Source of the DNA: Streptomyces sp. NBC_01288
GTDB lineage: Bacteria; Actinomycetota; Actinomycetes; Streptomycetales; Streptomycetaceae
DNA length: 64,000 nt
Direction: 5' to 3'
Assembly: GCF_035982055.1 (NCBI RefSeq)
Contig: NZ_CP108427.1
Coordinates: 9,175,001 to 9,239,000 of the forward strand
Within the stretch, counting starts at the first letter, position 1, and the number at the start of each line of letters is the position of its first letter. Below are positions 34,300-43,268 of the stretch, piece by piece. The translations under genes and the position numbers were made by a program. Under the pieces are notes generated by a model. The model was not told where the DNA came from. It saw nothing but the letters and a program-made list of their open reading frames with translations, and did no database searches.

Positions 34300-34839
34300 A
34301 TGGATGATCTGGGACTCGCGGACTGGCCGCCCGAGCCGATCGGAACCGGACGCCTCGTGCTCCGCGGGTCGGAAGCCCGGGACCGAGAGACGTTCATCGA
34401 ACTCCTCACCTCCGCAGAGGTGCACACCTACCTCGGCGGTCCCCACCCGCGCGAAGAGCTTGAGCGCAAGACGCCCGAGGTGCCCGAACACCGGCCCGGG
34501 AGCCTCGTCGTCGAGCTCGACGGGGCGATGATCGGCCTGATCCTGCTCAGGAGAGCGGCCGGGCACATCCGCCCGTCCGCCGACGGGAAGGTCGATCTCG
34601 GCTACCTGTTCCTGCCGCGGGCGTGGGGATTCGGATACGCCGCCGAGGCGTGCGCGGCGGCACTCGACTGGCTCGACGGTGTCCTTCCCGGCGAGCCGGT
34701 GGTGCTCACCACCCAGACCGCCAACGCCCGTTCGATGCGCCTCGCGGCGAAACTGGGCTTCACCGAGGTGGAGCGGTTCGAGGCGTGGGACGCCGAGCAG
34801 TGGCTCGGTATGCGGTCAACGGCCGTACCGTCGGGCTGA
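34300..34839 (+). CDS. GNAT-family N-acetyltransferase (RimJ/RimL-like)
   Basis: A 179-residue protein with the GNAT fold: GTGRLVLRGSEARDRETFIELL at the start, the acetyl-CoA loop in LPRAWGFGYAAEACAAALDWL and NARSMRLAAKLGFTEVERFE near the end. This is the RimJ/RimL-type arrangement. The substrate is unknown. It lies 43 bp after the PaaX-type gene. Confidence 0.88.
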   Translation: MDDLGLADWPPEPIGTGRLVLRGSEARDRETFIELLTSAEVHTYLGGPHPREELERKTPEVPEHRPGSLVVELDGAMIGLILLRRAAGHIRPSADGKVDLGYLFLPRAWGFGYAAEACAAALDWLDGVLPGEPVVLTTQTANARSMRLAAKLGFTEVERFEAWDAEQWLGMRSTAVPSG

Positions 34840-34850
34840 GTTCGTGCCGG

Positions 34851-34895
34851 AGCGGCCGTGCGAAGCGCCGTGCGGGGACGCTTCGTACGGCCGCT
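34851..34895. terminator. Strong bidirectional terminator
   Basis: AGCGGCCGTGCGAAGCG (34851-34867) pairs with CGCTTCGTACGGCCGCT (34879-34895), 17-bp arms with a single G-U wobble and an 11-base loop. It separates the convergent GNAT and PL3 genes. Confidence 0.85.
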
Positions 34896-34910
34896 GTCAC
34901 CGTGGGAGGC

Positions 34911-35705
34911 CTATTTGTACGTGATGTCAGACGACGCGAATTTGCAGTAAGTCCCGTCCGCGCCCGTGCCGTTGGTCGTCGGCTCCGCGCCGGTGTTGTT
35001 CCCGATGTACTTCTGGCAGGGGATCATCTTCTTGCTGGTGTCCCCGACGATCGTGATGGCCTTCAGGGTCGCGCTGTCACCGTAGTTGGTGTTGATGCCG
35101 ACGATCCGGCTGCCCTTGTAGGTCGCCTCGATGGTGTTGAGGTTGATCGTGCGCTTGTACTGCGCCTTGCAGTTGCCGCACGAGCGGACGAACGTACCGA
35201 AGGTCTGCGCCGCGAAGTTGGAGACGTTGAGCGTCCCGGCGCCGTTGAACTGGAACACCTTGTCACTGGCCTCCTTCGCGCCGCCGCCGTTGACGGTGTA
35301 CACGTTGGACGACGAGGAGCCCAGGAAGGTCGCCGCGTCCTCGCCGACGTCCTCCCACCAGACGTTCTGAAGCGTGCAACTGCCCAGGCAGTGGATGCCG
35401 TCGGCGGCGGGCGAGCCGATGATGACGTTCTTGACGACGGCACCGGCGGCCAGTTCCAGGATCGGCCCCTGGTCCTCGTCCTGGCTGCCCGTGCCCAGGT
35501 CACCGCTGCCGTACAGGCGCAGCATCCCGTAGTCCTTGGTGCCCGAGACCGAGATCGTCGAGGTCACCGCCTGGCTGCCGCTCGCGGTGGGCCAGGTGGC
35601 GGCACTGGCCGGCGAGAGCGTGCCGGATGCCATGATCATGCCAATCGAGAGACCGAAGGCGGTCAGTGCGCCGGTCAGTACGCGCGGTCGTACGGAAGAA
35701 GTCAT
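34911..35705 (-). CDS. Secreted pectate lyase, polysaccharide lyase family 3
   Basis: A 264-residue protein with a Sec signal peptide (cleavage near PASA, residue 35). The mature part is a compact parallel beta-helix with the PL3 features DEDQGPILELAAGAVVKNVIIG, DGIHCLGSCTLQNVWWEDVGEDAAT and the paired Cys of SCGNCKAQYKRT. PL3 enzymes cleave pectate with calcium. It lies 32 bp downstream of the PL1 gene on the same strand, so they form an operon. Confidence 0.92.
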   Translation of the reverse strand: MTSSVRPRVLTGALTAFGLSIGMIMASGTLSPASAATWPTASGSQAVTSTISVSGTKDYGMLRLYGSGDLGTGSQDEDQGPILELAAGAVVKNVIIGSPAADGIHCLGSCTLQNVWWEDVGEDAATFLGSSSSNVYTVNGGGAKEASDKVFQFNGAGTLNVSNFAAQTFGTFVRSCGNCKAQYKRTINLNTIEATYKGSRIVGINTNYGDSATLKAITIVGDTSKKMIPCQKYIGNNTGAEPTTNGTGADGTYCKFASSDITYK

Positions 35706-35737
35706 GTCCCGATTCCTTCTCCGAAGTGGGGGAGTGG

Positions 35738-36709
35738 TCAGAGCTTTCCGGTGCCCGCGCCGGCGGTCACCGAGGCGACGACGGTCGAGGCGGGCTCGGC
35801 GGTGTAGCTGTACGGCGGGCTGGTGAACGTGCCGACCTGCGAGATCTCGGTGGCGGCTCCACCGAGGTCGTTGCCGCTGAGGTTGGCGTAGCCGTCCACG
35901 TCGCTGTCCCGGTTCGTCGTGACGGCGACCTCCGTGTCCCGGAAGACGTTGTTCTGGACGAACATCTGGGCGCCCATGCGCGAGTGCACGGCGGTCTCGG
36001 CGCCGACGACGTAGTTGTCGTAGAAGTGCCCGGTGCCGAAACGCAGGCTGGGGATACGGGAGTTGACCTGGTCGAACCAGTTGTGGTGGTACGTCACCCG
36101 CAGATGACCGGTGTCCTCGCTCGCGTTGTTGTCGCTGTGGCCGACGAGCGAGCCCTTGTAGTGGTTCTTGAAGGTGTTCCAGGAGACGGTGACGTAGTCG
36201 GAGGCGTGGGTGATGTCGAGCAGGCCGTCGTAGTAGTCCTTGCCGTGGTCGAGGTCGGACGAGAACGCGTTGTGGTCGATCCACACCTGCGTCGACGCCT
36301 GCACGGTGATGCCGTCGGCGGGCGCGACCGGCTTGCTGATGTTCAGGTTGCGGACGACGACGTTCGTCACCTTCTTCAGCCGCAGCCCGCCGCCGGTGAA
36401 CCCGGACGCCGAACCGACGCCCAGCACCGTCGTGTTGGACCCGATGTCGACCTGACCGCTCAGCGAGATCAGGCCGTTGACCTTGACCACCTTCGAACTG
36501 CTGCCGGTGACAGCCGACTTGAAGGCGTCCAGCGTCGACACCGTGACCGCCGTGGCGCTACCGCCACCGGTCGTCCCGGCACCGAAACCGACCGGCGAGG
36601 CGTCGGCCGCCGACGCGGACTGGGGGAGCACGAACACGGCCGCTACGGCGAGAGCGGCCGCCGCCAGAGCTGATCGTCGTGGATGTGTACGTGGGGGGCG
36701 AGTACGCAT
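35738..36709 (-). CDS. Secreted pectate lyase, polysaccharide lyase family 1
   Basis: A 323-residue protein. ATG 36709 gives an Arg-rich signal peptide ending near SASA. The PL1 signatures are vWIDHNAFSS, DGLLDITHASDYVTVSWNTF with calcium-binding Asp, and the catalytic Arg in VNSRIPSLRFGTGHFYDNY. It cleaves polygalacturonate by beta-elimination outside the cell. It is the first gene of the leftward operon and faces two LacI-type operators. Confidence 0.93.
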   Translation of the reverse strand: MRTRPPRTHPRRSALAAAALAVAAVFVLPQSASAADASPVGFGAGTTGGGSATAVTVSTLDAFKSAVTGSSSKVVKVNGLISLSGQVDIGSNTTVLGVGSASGFTGGGLRLKKVTNVVVRNLNISKPVAPADGITVQASTQVWIDHNAFSSDLDHGKDYYDGLLDITHASDYVTVSWNTFKNHYKGSLVGHSDNNASEDTGHLRVTYHHNWFDQVNSRIPSLRFGTGHFYDNYVVGAETAVHSRMGAQMFVQNNVFRDTEVAVTTNRDSDVDGYANLSGNDLGGAATEISQVGTFTSPPYSYTAEPASTVVASVTAGAGTGKL

Positions 36710-36806
36710 GCGGGTGCGTCCCTTCCGGGGGATGGGGTGATCGTGTACGTGAACGATGTACGCCATGAAGGACCGCGCGGTCACACTTCTGAACGGAACG
36801 TAGGGT

Positions 36807-36818
36807 GCAAGCGCTTTC
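36807..36818. promoter_or_regulatory. LacI-type operator, pectin-locus copy 1
   Basis: GCAAGCGCTTTC is a 12-bp near-perfect palindrome centred on AAGCGCTT, the core of many LacI/CcpA-family operators. It is about 98 bp upstream of the PL1 start in the divergent region. Confidence 0.65.
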
Positions 36819-36851
36819 TAGTCAACGCTTGTGCAGAAACTATTCGAAGCG

Positions 36852-36865
36852 TGGGAGCGCTTCCA
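36852..36865. promoter_or_regulatory. LacI-type operator, pectin-locus copy 2
   Basis: TGGGAGCGCTTCCA is a 14-bp palindrome with a single mismatch pair. An overlapping dyad GAAGCG/CGCTTC spans 36846-36863. The centre is 46 bp from copy 1. No LacI gene is adjacent, so the regulator is encoded elsewhere; the core differs from the AACGTT sites at 2437 and 2558. Confidence 0.65.
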
Positions 36866-36946
36866 TGGCGCCCATGTGCATGTCACGATGCCGATTGTTC
36901 TCCCCGAAAGATGCCGCACGAGCCGCGATCAGGAAGGGACGATGAC

Positions 36947-38272
36947 GTGCGCCCCACAGCCGCCGACACCCTCAAGTCCGCCAGAAAGCCGCCGCGTTCG
37001 GTACTCGTCGCCCTCTTCGGAGCGCTGGTGCCCTTACTCGCGGCCCTGACCCTCATGGCACCCCCGGCCGCCGCCCGCACCGAGGCCGTCCCCACCGCCA
37101 CCCTCACCGAGGTCACCGGCTTCGGCGCCAACCCCAGCAACTTGCAGATGTACGTGTACGTCCCGGCCGCCGTCACCGCGCACCCGGCGATCGTCGTGGC
37201 CGTGCACTACTGCGGGGGATCGGGCCCGGCGATGTACTCCGGTACTGAATACGCCTCGCTGGCCGACCAGTTGGGGTTCATCGTCGTCTACCCGTCGGTC
37301 ACCCGCGCCAGCAAGTGCTTCGACGTCTCCTCGCCCCAGGCCCTGCACCGCGACGGCGGCAGCGATCCGGTCGGCATCAAGTCCATGGTCGACTGGGTGA
37401 CCAGCGCCTACTCCGCCGACACCTCCCGCGTCTACGCCCTGGGCATCTCCTCCGGCGCGATGATGACGAACGTCCTCCTCGGCGACTACCCCGACGTGTT
37501 CGCGGCGGGCGCCGCCTTCGCCGGCGTACCGTTCGGCTGCTTCGCGACCACCGACGGCTCCGAGTGGAACACCGCCTGCGCGAACGGAACGGTCATCCAA
37601 ACCCCGCAGCAATGGGGCGACTTGGTCCGGGGCGCCGACCCCGGCTACACCGGCCCGCGCCCGCGCATGCAGCTCTGGCACGGCACCGCGGACGACACGC
37701 TGCGCTACCCCGACTTCGGCGAGGAGATCAAACAGTGGACCAACGTGCTGGGCGTCAGCCAGACCCCGGCCGCCACCGACACCCCGGCGACCGGCTGGAC
37801 CCGCACCCGCTACGGCGCCACCGGTGACCAGGCCCCCGTCGAGGCGATCAGCCTCCAGGGCGTCACCCACAACCTCTACACCTACGGCATGGGCGCCCGC
37901 GTCCTCACCTTCTTCGGCCTGACCGGCGGCGGCACCACACCCCCGCCCTCGACCGGCCCCTGCAAGGTGACCGTCACGACCAGCGCCTGGAACACCGGCC
38001 TCACCGCCTCCGTGACGCTCACCAACACCGGTACAAGTGCCTTCAACGGCTGGCAGTTGGGCTTCACCCTGCCCGCCGGGCAGACCATCACCAACGGCTG
38101 GGGCGCCACGTACACCCCCGCCTCCGGCACGGTGACGGCCACCAACGCGTCCTACGACGGCACGATCGCCCCCGACGCGAGCGTGACCATCGGCTACCAG
38201 GCGAACCACACCGGCAACAGCGCGGCGCCGACGGCCTACACGCTCAACGGGACTGCCTGCACGGTCGGTTGA
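36947..38272 (+). CDS. Secreted CE1-type esterase (acetylxylan/feruloyl/PHB-depolymerase family) with CBM2
   Basis: A 441-residue protein from GTG 36947, preceded by AGGAAGG. A long signal peptide ends near APPAAA. The esterase domain shows an LAVHYCGGSG-like oxyanion region (VAVHYCGGSGPAMY), nucleophile GISSGAM, Asp in WHGTADDTLRY and His in GVTHNLY. A Pro/Thr linker (GGGTTPPPST) joins a C-terminal CBM2 (about 335-441, Cys at both ends, three exposed Trp). It removes acyl groups from plant polysaccharides outside the cell. It is divergent from the PL1-PL3 operon. Confidence 0.92.
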   Translation: MRPTAADTLKSARKPPRSVLVALFGALVPLLAALTLMAPPAAARTEAVPTATLTEVTGFGANPSNLQMYVYVPAAVTAHPAIVVAVHYCGGSGPAMYSGTEYASLADQLGFIVVYPSVTRASKCFDVSSPQALHRDGGSDPVGIKSMVDWVTSAYSADTSRVYALGISSGAMMTNVLLGDYPDVFAAGAAFAGVPFGCFATTDGSEWNTACANGTVIQTPQQWGDLVRGADPGYTGPRPRMQLWHGTADDTLRYPDFGEEIKQWTNVLGVSQTPAATDTPATGWTRTRYGATGDQAPVEAISLQGVTHNLYTYGMGARVLTFFGLTGGGTTPPPSTGPCKVTVTTSAWNTGLTASVTLTNTGTSAFNGWQLGFTLPAGQTITNGWGATYTPASGTVTATNASYDGTIAPDASVTIGYQANHTGNSAAPTAYTLNGTACTVG

Positions 38273-38282
38273 CCCCGTCCGG

Positions 38283-38312
38283 GGTGCGCGCCCGTCAGCT
38301 CCGGCGCGCACC
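38283..38312 (+). terminator. Inverted repeat between esterase genes
   Basis: GGTGCGCGCC (38283-38292) and GGCGCGCACC (38303-38312) form a perfect 10-bp stem with a 10-base loop, 10 bases after the CE1 stop. There is no T-run. It may end most CE1 transcripts or stabilise the mRNA while the SGNH gene is read through. Confidence 0.6.
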
Positions 38313-38348
38313 ATCGCCCCCAACTCCCGCCAGAGGAAGGCAGGTTCT

Positions 38349-39635
38349 GTGCAGCCCACGAGACGGACCGCGATCTTCGCCACGACAACAACAGCACTGT
38401 CGGCCCTGGTCGCCACCAACCCCGCACGTGCCGAGGGAAGTTCGGCCCCTCCCGGTGCGCACTGGGTGAACACCTGGACGGCGATGCCCCAGCTCACCGA
38501 GCCCGCCAACCTGCCACCCGCGCCGTTCACCGGGACCAGTTCGGTCCTCGTCGACACCACCCTGCGCCAGACACTGCGCATCACCACCGGAGGCCGGAAG
38601 CTGCGCCTGCGCTTCTCCAACGCCTACGGCGACACCCCGCTCCCGCTCGCCGCCGTGACACTGGCGCTCCCGCAGGACAGCAGGGCGGGAGCGAGCGCGA
38701 TCGTGCCCGGCAGCGACAGACCGGTCACCTTCGCCGGGCGCAGAGCGGCGACCGTCCCCGTCGGTGCCCAACTGGTCTCCGACCCACTGGACTTGGACCT
38801 GCGCCCCGCGTCCGTCCTGACCGTGACGACGTACCTGGCGACGGGCCAGCCCTCGCTCGCGCTCACCTCGCACCCGGGCTCACGCACGACGTCGTACCTC
38901 CGCATCGGCGACCACACCGAGGACCAGGACCTGCTGCCCGGGGCGACCCCGGTCGACCACTGGTACCTGCTGAGCGACGTCGAGGTCCTGGCCCCGCGCG
39001 CCACCACGGCCGTAGCGATCCTGGGCGACTCGCTCACCGACGGCCGGGGCTCCACGACCAACGCAAACGACCGCTGGCCCGACCAGCTCTACGACCGCCT
39101 CCGCGCCCACCCCGCGACCGCCGCCGTAGCGATCCTGAACCAGGCCGCCGGCGGAAACCGCGTCCTCAACGACGGGCTCGGCCCCAACGTGCTCGCCCGC
39201 CTCGACCGCGACGTCCTCTCCCGCAGCGGAGTCACCCGCCTCATCGTCTTCGAGGGCGTCAACGACATCGGCACCGCCGACGCGACCCCCGCCGCCCAAC
39301 ACCGGGTCACGGAAGACCTGTTGGCCGCCTACGGCCAGATCGTCGTCCGGGCCCACGCGCAGGGCATCCGCGTCTACGGCGCGACCCTGCTCCCCTTCGG
39401 CGGCAACACCTACGACGACCCGGCGGGCGAACGCGAGTCCTCCCGCCGGGCGGTCAACTCCTGGACCCGCACGGCCGGTTGCTTCGACGCGGTCCTCGAC
39501 TTCGACCGCGCCGTACGCGATCCCGCCGACCCGCGCCGCCTGCTTCCGTCCCTCCAGATCGGCGACTGGCTGCATCTCAATCCGACGGGGTACGGGGTGC
39601 TGGCCGCGACGGTCCCCGCCGGGCTGCTGCGCTGA
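38349..39635 (+). CDS. Secreted SGNH/GDSL hydrolase
   Basis: A 428-residue protein with a TRRTAIFATTT leader that may be a Tat signal. An N-terminal beta domain of about 190 residues precedes the SGNH fold: block I ILGDSLTDG with the catalytic Ser, Gly in NQAAGGNRV, block III Asn in FEGVNDIG, and block V DWLHLNPTGY with Asp and His. The architecture is common in actinomycete carbohydrate esterases. The genomic setting favours deacetylation of pectin or xylan. GTG 38349 follows GAGGAAGG. Confidence 0.88.
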   Translation: MQPTRRTAIFATTTTALSALVATNPARAEGSSAPPGAHWVNTWTAMPQLTEPANLPPAPFTGTSSVLVDTTLRQTLRITTGGRKLRLRFSNAYGDTPLPLAAVTLALPQDSRAGASAIVPGSDRPVTFAGRRAATVPVGAQLVSDPLDLDLRPASVLTVTTYLATGQPSLALTSHPGSRTTSYLRIGDHTEDQDLLPGATPVDHWYLLSDVEVLAPRATTAVAILGDSLTDGRGSTTNANDRWPDQLYDRLRAHPATAAVAILNQAAGGNRVLNDGLGPNVLARLDRDVLSRSGVTRLIVFEGVNDIGTADATPAAQHRVTEDLLAAYGQIVVRAHAQGIRVYGATLLPFGGNTYDDPAGERESSRRAVNSWTRTAGCFDAVLDFDRAVRDPADPRRLLPSLQIGDWLHLNPTGYGVLAATVPAGLLR

Positions 39636-39707
39636 TCAGCGCCGGTGAGTGGGGGGAGTGCGTGCCACGCCCCGCGTCCGCGACAGGGCCCGCCGGACGG
39701 ACGGACC

Positions 39708-41075
39708 CTAGACGACCGGCTCCTCCGCGACGGCGCCGGCGGGAGTCTCGGTGCTGGTGGCGGGCGAACTCCCCCTTGCCGGAAGGTGGTTGAAGAGCAG
39801 GTTCAGCACGATCGCCGTCAGGCAACCCGCGCTGATGCCGCTGTTCATCACCGTCTGGAACCAGTCCGGGAACTGCGCGTAGATCGTCGGCACCCCGACC
39901 GGGAGCACGCCCACGGCCACCGAGACGGCGACGACGGTGAGATTGTGGTTGTCCTTGAAGTCGACCTGGGTCAGGGTGCGGAGACCGCTCGCGGCGACCG
40001 TGCCGAACATGACCAGACCCGCGCCGCCGAGCACCGGCGCCGGTATCGCCGCGACGACCGCGCCGAGCTTGGGCAGCAGGCCGAGGACGACGAGGATGCC
40101 ACCGGCGACCGCGACGACCCAGCGGCTGCGGACCCGGGTCATGCCGACGAGGCCGACGTTCTGGGCGTACGCCGTGTACGGGAAGGTGTTGAAGATGCCG
40201 CCCAGGACGGTGGAGAGGCCGTCGGCGCGCAGCCCGTCGGCGAGCGAGCGCGGCTCGATCTTGCGGTCGGTCATCTCGCCCACGGCGATCAGGTCACCGG
40301 TCGTCTCAGTCATCGTCACCAGCGCGACCACCAGCATCGACACGATCGCCGAGGCGTGGAAGGTGGGCGTACCGAAGTGGAACGGGGTGCTGATGCCGAC
40401 CCAGTCGGCGTCCCCGACCCCGCTGAAGTCCGTGAACCCGAACACCACCGCGGCCACCAGCCCCACCGCCATGCCGATCAGCACCGCGATCCGGCTCAGG
40501 AACGCCGGCGCGAACCGCTGTACACCGAGGACGACCGCGAGGACGAACGCGGCGAGCGCGATGTTCTTGGGTTCACCGAAGTCCTTCGAACCCTGCCCGC
40601 CTGCCGCCCAGTTGCCCGCCGCCGGCAGCAGCGACAGGCCGATGATCAGGATCACCGTGCCGGTGACCAGCGGCGGGAAGAAGCGCAGCAGCCTGCCGAA
40701 GACGGGGGCCAGCAGCGCGATGGCGAGCCCGGCGATGATCACGGAGCCGTAGATCGCGGGGAGTCCGCCGCCCGTCGTGCCGATCAGCACCATCGGCGAC
40801 ACCGCGGCGAACGTGCAGCCCTGCATGATCGGCAGCCGCACGCCGAACCGCCAGAAACCTATGCACTGGATGAGCGTCGCTATCCCGCACACCAGCAGGT
40901 CCGCGGTGATCAGATACGCCAGATCGGCGGCCGACAGCTTCATCGCCCCGCCCACGATCAGCGGCACCGCGACCGCGCCCGCGTACATCGCGAGCACGTG
41001 CTGGAGCCCGAAGGCGGCCAGTTGCCGGACGGGTGGGACCTCGTCGACGGGATGCACGGGTGTGGTCGTGGCCAT
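39708..41075 (-). CDS. Nucleobase:cation symporter-2 family permease (xanthine/uric acid/uracil type)
   Basis: A 455-residue membrane protein with about 12-14 helices. The NCS2/NAT signatures FGLQHVLAMYAGAVAVPLIVGGA and QGCTFAAVSPMVLIG are visible, as is the Glu-containing TETTGDLIAVG of helix 8. ATG 41075 has AGGAG six bases upstream. It imports purine bases or uric acid with protons. The molybdenum hydroxylase in this window is 20 kb away, so a shared pathway cannot be assumed. Confidence 0.9.
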   Translation of the reverse strand: MATTTPVHPVDEVPPVRQLAAFGLQHVLAMYAGAVAVPLIVGGAMKLSAADLAYLITADLLVCGIATLIQCIGFWRFGVRLPIMQGCTFAAVSPMVLIGTTGGGLPAIYGSVIIAGLAIALLAPVFGRLLRFFPPLVTGTVILIIGLSLLPAAGNWAAGGQGSKDFGEPKNIALAAFVLAVVLGVQRFAPAFLSRIAVLIGMAVGLVAAVVFGFTDFSGVGDADWVGISTPFHFGTPTFHASAIVSMLVVALVTMTETTGDLIAVGEMTDRKIEPRSLADGLRADGLSTVLGGIFNTFPYTAYAQNVGLVGMTRVRSRWVVAVAGGILVVLGLLPKLGAVVAAIPAPVLGGAGLVMFGTVAASGLRTLTQVDFKDNHNLTVVAVSVAVGVLPVGVPTIYAQFPDWFQTVMNSGISAGCLTAIVLNLLFNHLPARGSSPATSTETPAGAVAEEPVV

Positions 41076-41211
41076 GGGCGCTCCTGAGCGGCGGAGGGGG
41101 AAGGAATGTGCGAACAGTTCGAGACCGTAGGCGCCTTGAACAGTTTGTTGATTTCTGGGTTGTTGCCGCCGTGTGTCTTGCCCAGCTGCTATGTGTGCGC
41201 CCCACATACCG

Positions 41212-42558
41212 CTAGGTGCGCGCCCCACGCACCGCCGCCAGCAGGGCGTCCCAGTCCGGCAGTTTGACCACACCACCCCGCCCGAGCGAGGCCCCCAACT
41301 CCGCCTCGGCCCGCTCGATGGCCTCCCACCCGCCCCACTCGACCGGCTCGATACCCTCCGCGCGCAGCACGGCGAGGGGATCCTCGGAGCGCTCCTTCGC
41401 TACGACCGTGGAGGCGTCCGCGAGCAGGGACGTCACCGTCTCCTTGGCGTCCGGGCGGTTGGTGCCGATGACGCCGGTCGGGCCCCGCTTGATCCAGCCG
41501 GCCACGTACTCGCCGGGCACGGTCCGCCCTTCGCGTACGACACGGCCCGCCCGGTGCGGAACGGTGCCGTGTTCGGCGTCGAACGGCAGCCCGTCCAGCG
41601 GCACCCCGCGATAGCCCACCGAGCGCAGCACCAACTGCGCCTCGATCTCCTCGAATTGACCCGTGCCGACCACTCCGCCCCGCCCGTCCGGGGCGGTGCG
41701 TTCGAAGCGGACCGAGCCCACGCGCCCCGCGTGGGCGAGGAGTTGGACGGGACGGAGGAAGAAACGGAGGTGGATACGGCGTGGGGCGCCCTGGGGCGGG
41801 AGCGCGGCCCAGTTGCGCAGTGCCTCTACGTTGCGGCGCTGGGCACCGGGCAGGGCGGAGAGGTCGAGACAGCCCGGGTCGAGCGCCAACTCAGCCGGAT
41901 CCACGGTCACTTCGGTGTCCGGGAGGCCGCCCAGTTCGCGCAGTTCCTTGGTGGTGAAGCGGGCCTGTGACGGGCCGCGCCGGCCGACCATGTGGACGTC
42001 CGTGATCCCGCTCGCCGCAAGTGCGGTGAGCGCCGCCTGCGGGATGTCGGTGCGGCTCAGCTCGGCCGCGCCGCGCGCCAGGATCCGCGTGACGTCCACC
42101 GCGACATTGCCCACGCCGATGACCACGGCCGAGCGTGCGCCGAGCACGAACCCGTCGGCGGTGGAGTCCGGGTGGGCGCTGTACCAGGACACGAACTCGG
42201 TCGCCGACCAGCTGCCCGGCAGTTCCTCACCGGGAATCCCCAGGTGACGGTCGGTGGCGGCGCCCACGCAGTACACGACAGCGTCGTACAACTCCCGCAG
42301 CCGGGCGGCCGACAGCCCGCCCGGTCCCACGAGCACCCCGCCGAGGAACCGCACCCGCCCGTGCTCCAGGATCGCCCGCAGATTGTTCTGCAGCGACTTG
42401 ATCTTCTCGTGGTCCGGTGCCACGCCGTAGCGCACCAGACCGTACGGGCACGGCAGCCGGTCCAGGACGTCGACCAGCACCCCGGGCTCCAACTGGACCA
42501 GACTCTGGGCGGTGTAGACCCCGCTCGGCCCGGAGCCGACGACGGCGACACGCAGCAC
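41212..42558 (-). CDS. FprA-like ferredoxin/adrenodoxin-NADP+ reductase
   Basis: A 448-residue flavoenzyme. FAD-binding VAVVGSGPSGVYTA at the N-terminus, the CPYGLVRYGVAPDHEKIKSL segment, the NADPH-binding VIGVGNVAVDVTRILAR and the C-terminal GWIKRGPTGVIGTNR are all hallmarks of the adrenodoxin-reductase family (mycobacterial FprA). GTG 42558 is chosen because AGGAG lies seven bases upstream; GTG 42573 is possible. It supplies electrons to ferredoxins, for example for cytochromes P450, none of which is near. Confidence 0.92.
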   Translation of the reverse strand: MLRVAVVGSGPSGVYTAQSLVQLEPGVLVDVLDRLPCPYGLVRYGVAPDHEKIKSLQNNLRAILEHGRVRFLGGVLVGPGGLSAARLRELYDAVVYCVGAATDRHLGIPGEELPGSWSATEFVSWYSAHPDSTADGFVLGARSAVVIGVGNVAVDVTRILARGAAELSRTDIPQAALTALAASGITDVHMVGRRGPSQARFTTKELRELGGLPDTEVTVDPAELALDPGCLDLSALPGAQRRNVEALRNWAALPPQGAPRRIHLRFFLRPVQLLAHAGRVGSVRFERTAPDGRGGVVGTGQFEEIEAQLVLRSVGYRGVPLDGLPFDAEHGTVPHRAGRVVREGRTVPGEYVAGWIKRGPTGVIGTNRPDAKETVTSLLADASTVVAKERSEDPLAVLRAEGIEPVEWGGWEAIERAEAELGASLGRGGVVKLPDWDALLAAVRGART

Positions 42559-42731
42559 GGCGGAACTCCTCACCCGTCAGGCACACAGGAGAACGCTCAT
42601 TCGCCAGACCACTGGCACGTCCAGGATTGCACCACCGGTGCTCCGCTGACAGGGTGCCGAACGGACCCGTACGTACTGGGGGCGCGCGTGTCCGTTCGTA
42701 TGGAATGTGATCATGCGGTTACGTTGCGTAT

Positions 42732-43259
42732 GTGCTAGAAGCATCCTTCGTTAATCTTTCTGATCGCTCTCCGTCGGACGGTGCGGTGTCCGTGTGGCCC
42801 GCGTGGGAAGTGCAGGAGCGCGACGGCGCCACCTCGTGGTTCCACGTCCGGCTCGCCTTCCCCGACGGCGCCCGGGTCGACGCGCTCGCCGTGGTGTGCG
42901 AGCAGACCGTCTCCGTCGAGGACGTACGGGCCCAACCTGCCCTGTCCCTCGACGACTTGACCGTGCTGGCCGACTGGCTTGAGGGGCCGCTCTTCGAGGC
43001 GTGTGGGCTGGAACCGGTGCCCGCGGAGGGGGAGGAGTGGACGGAGTCGGGCGGAGCGCGCCGAGCCCGGCCGGCCTGGCCGCGTGGCATCGAGGGGCGG
43101 TGGCAGATCGCCCAGGAGTATCGCGCCGCGCAGGAAGAGGGGGTTGATCCCGTCCTCGCGGTGATGTGCGCGACCGGGCACAGTCGGCGCCGGTCTCTCC
43201 GGCTCATCTCGCAGGCGCGGGACGCGGGATTCCTGACGCCTAGTCACGCTCGGCGCTGA
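42732..43259 (+). CDS. Conserved Streptomyces protein of unknown function (possibly DUF6214)
   Basis: A 175-residue soluble acidic protein with a Trp-rich beta part (SVWPAWEVQERDGATSWFHVRLAFP) and a C-terminal helix-turn-helix-like region (WQIAQEYRAAQEEGVDPVLAVMCATGHSRRRSLRLISQARDAGFL) that resembles a small replication/recruitment or transcription factor helix pair. The GTG start has no Shine-Dalgarno; a TACGTT -10-like element at 42720-42725 would make the mRNA leaderless. The DUF number is from memory and unsure. Confidence 0.7.
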   Translation: MLEASFVNLSDRSPSDGAVSVWPAWEVQERDGATSWFHVRLAFPDGARVDALAVVCEQTVSVEDVRAQPALSLDDLTVLADWLEGPLFEACGLEPVPAEGEEWTESGGARRARPAWPRGIEGRWQIAQEYRAAQEEGVDPVLAVMCATGHSRRRSLRLISQARDAGFLTPSHARR

Positions 43260-43268
43260 GCAGGGCGG

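Noticed and set aside
39636..39707. Terminator between the SGNH and permease genes
   Set aside because: GC-rich with only imperfect GGGCCCG/CGGACCC-like pairing; no convincing stem could be drawn.
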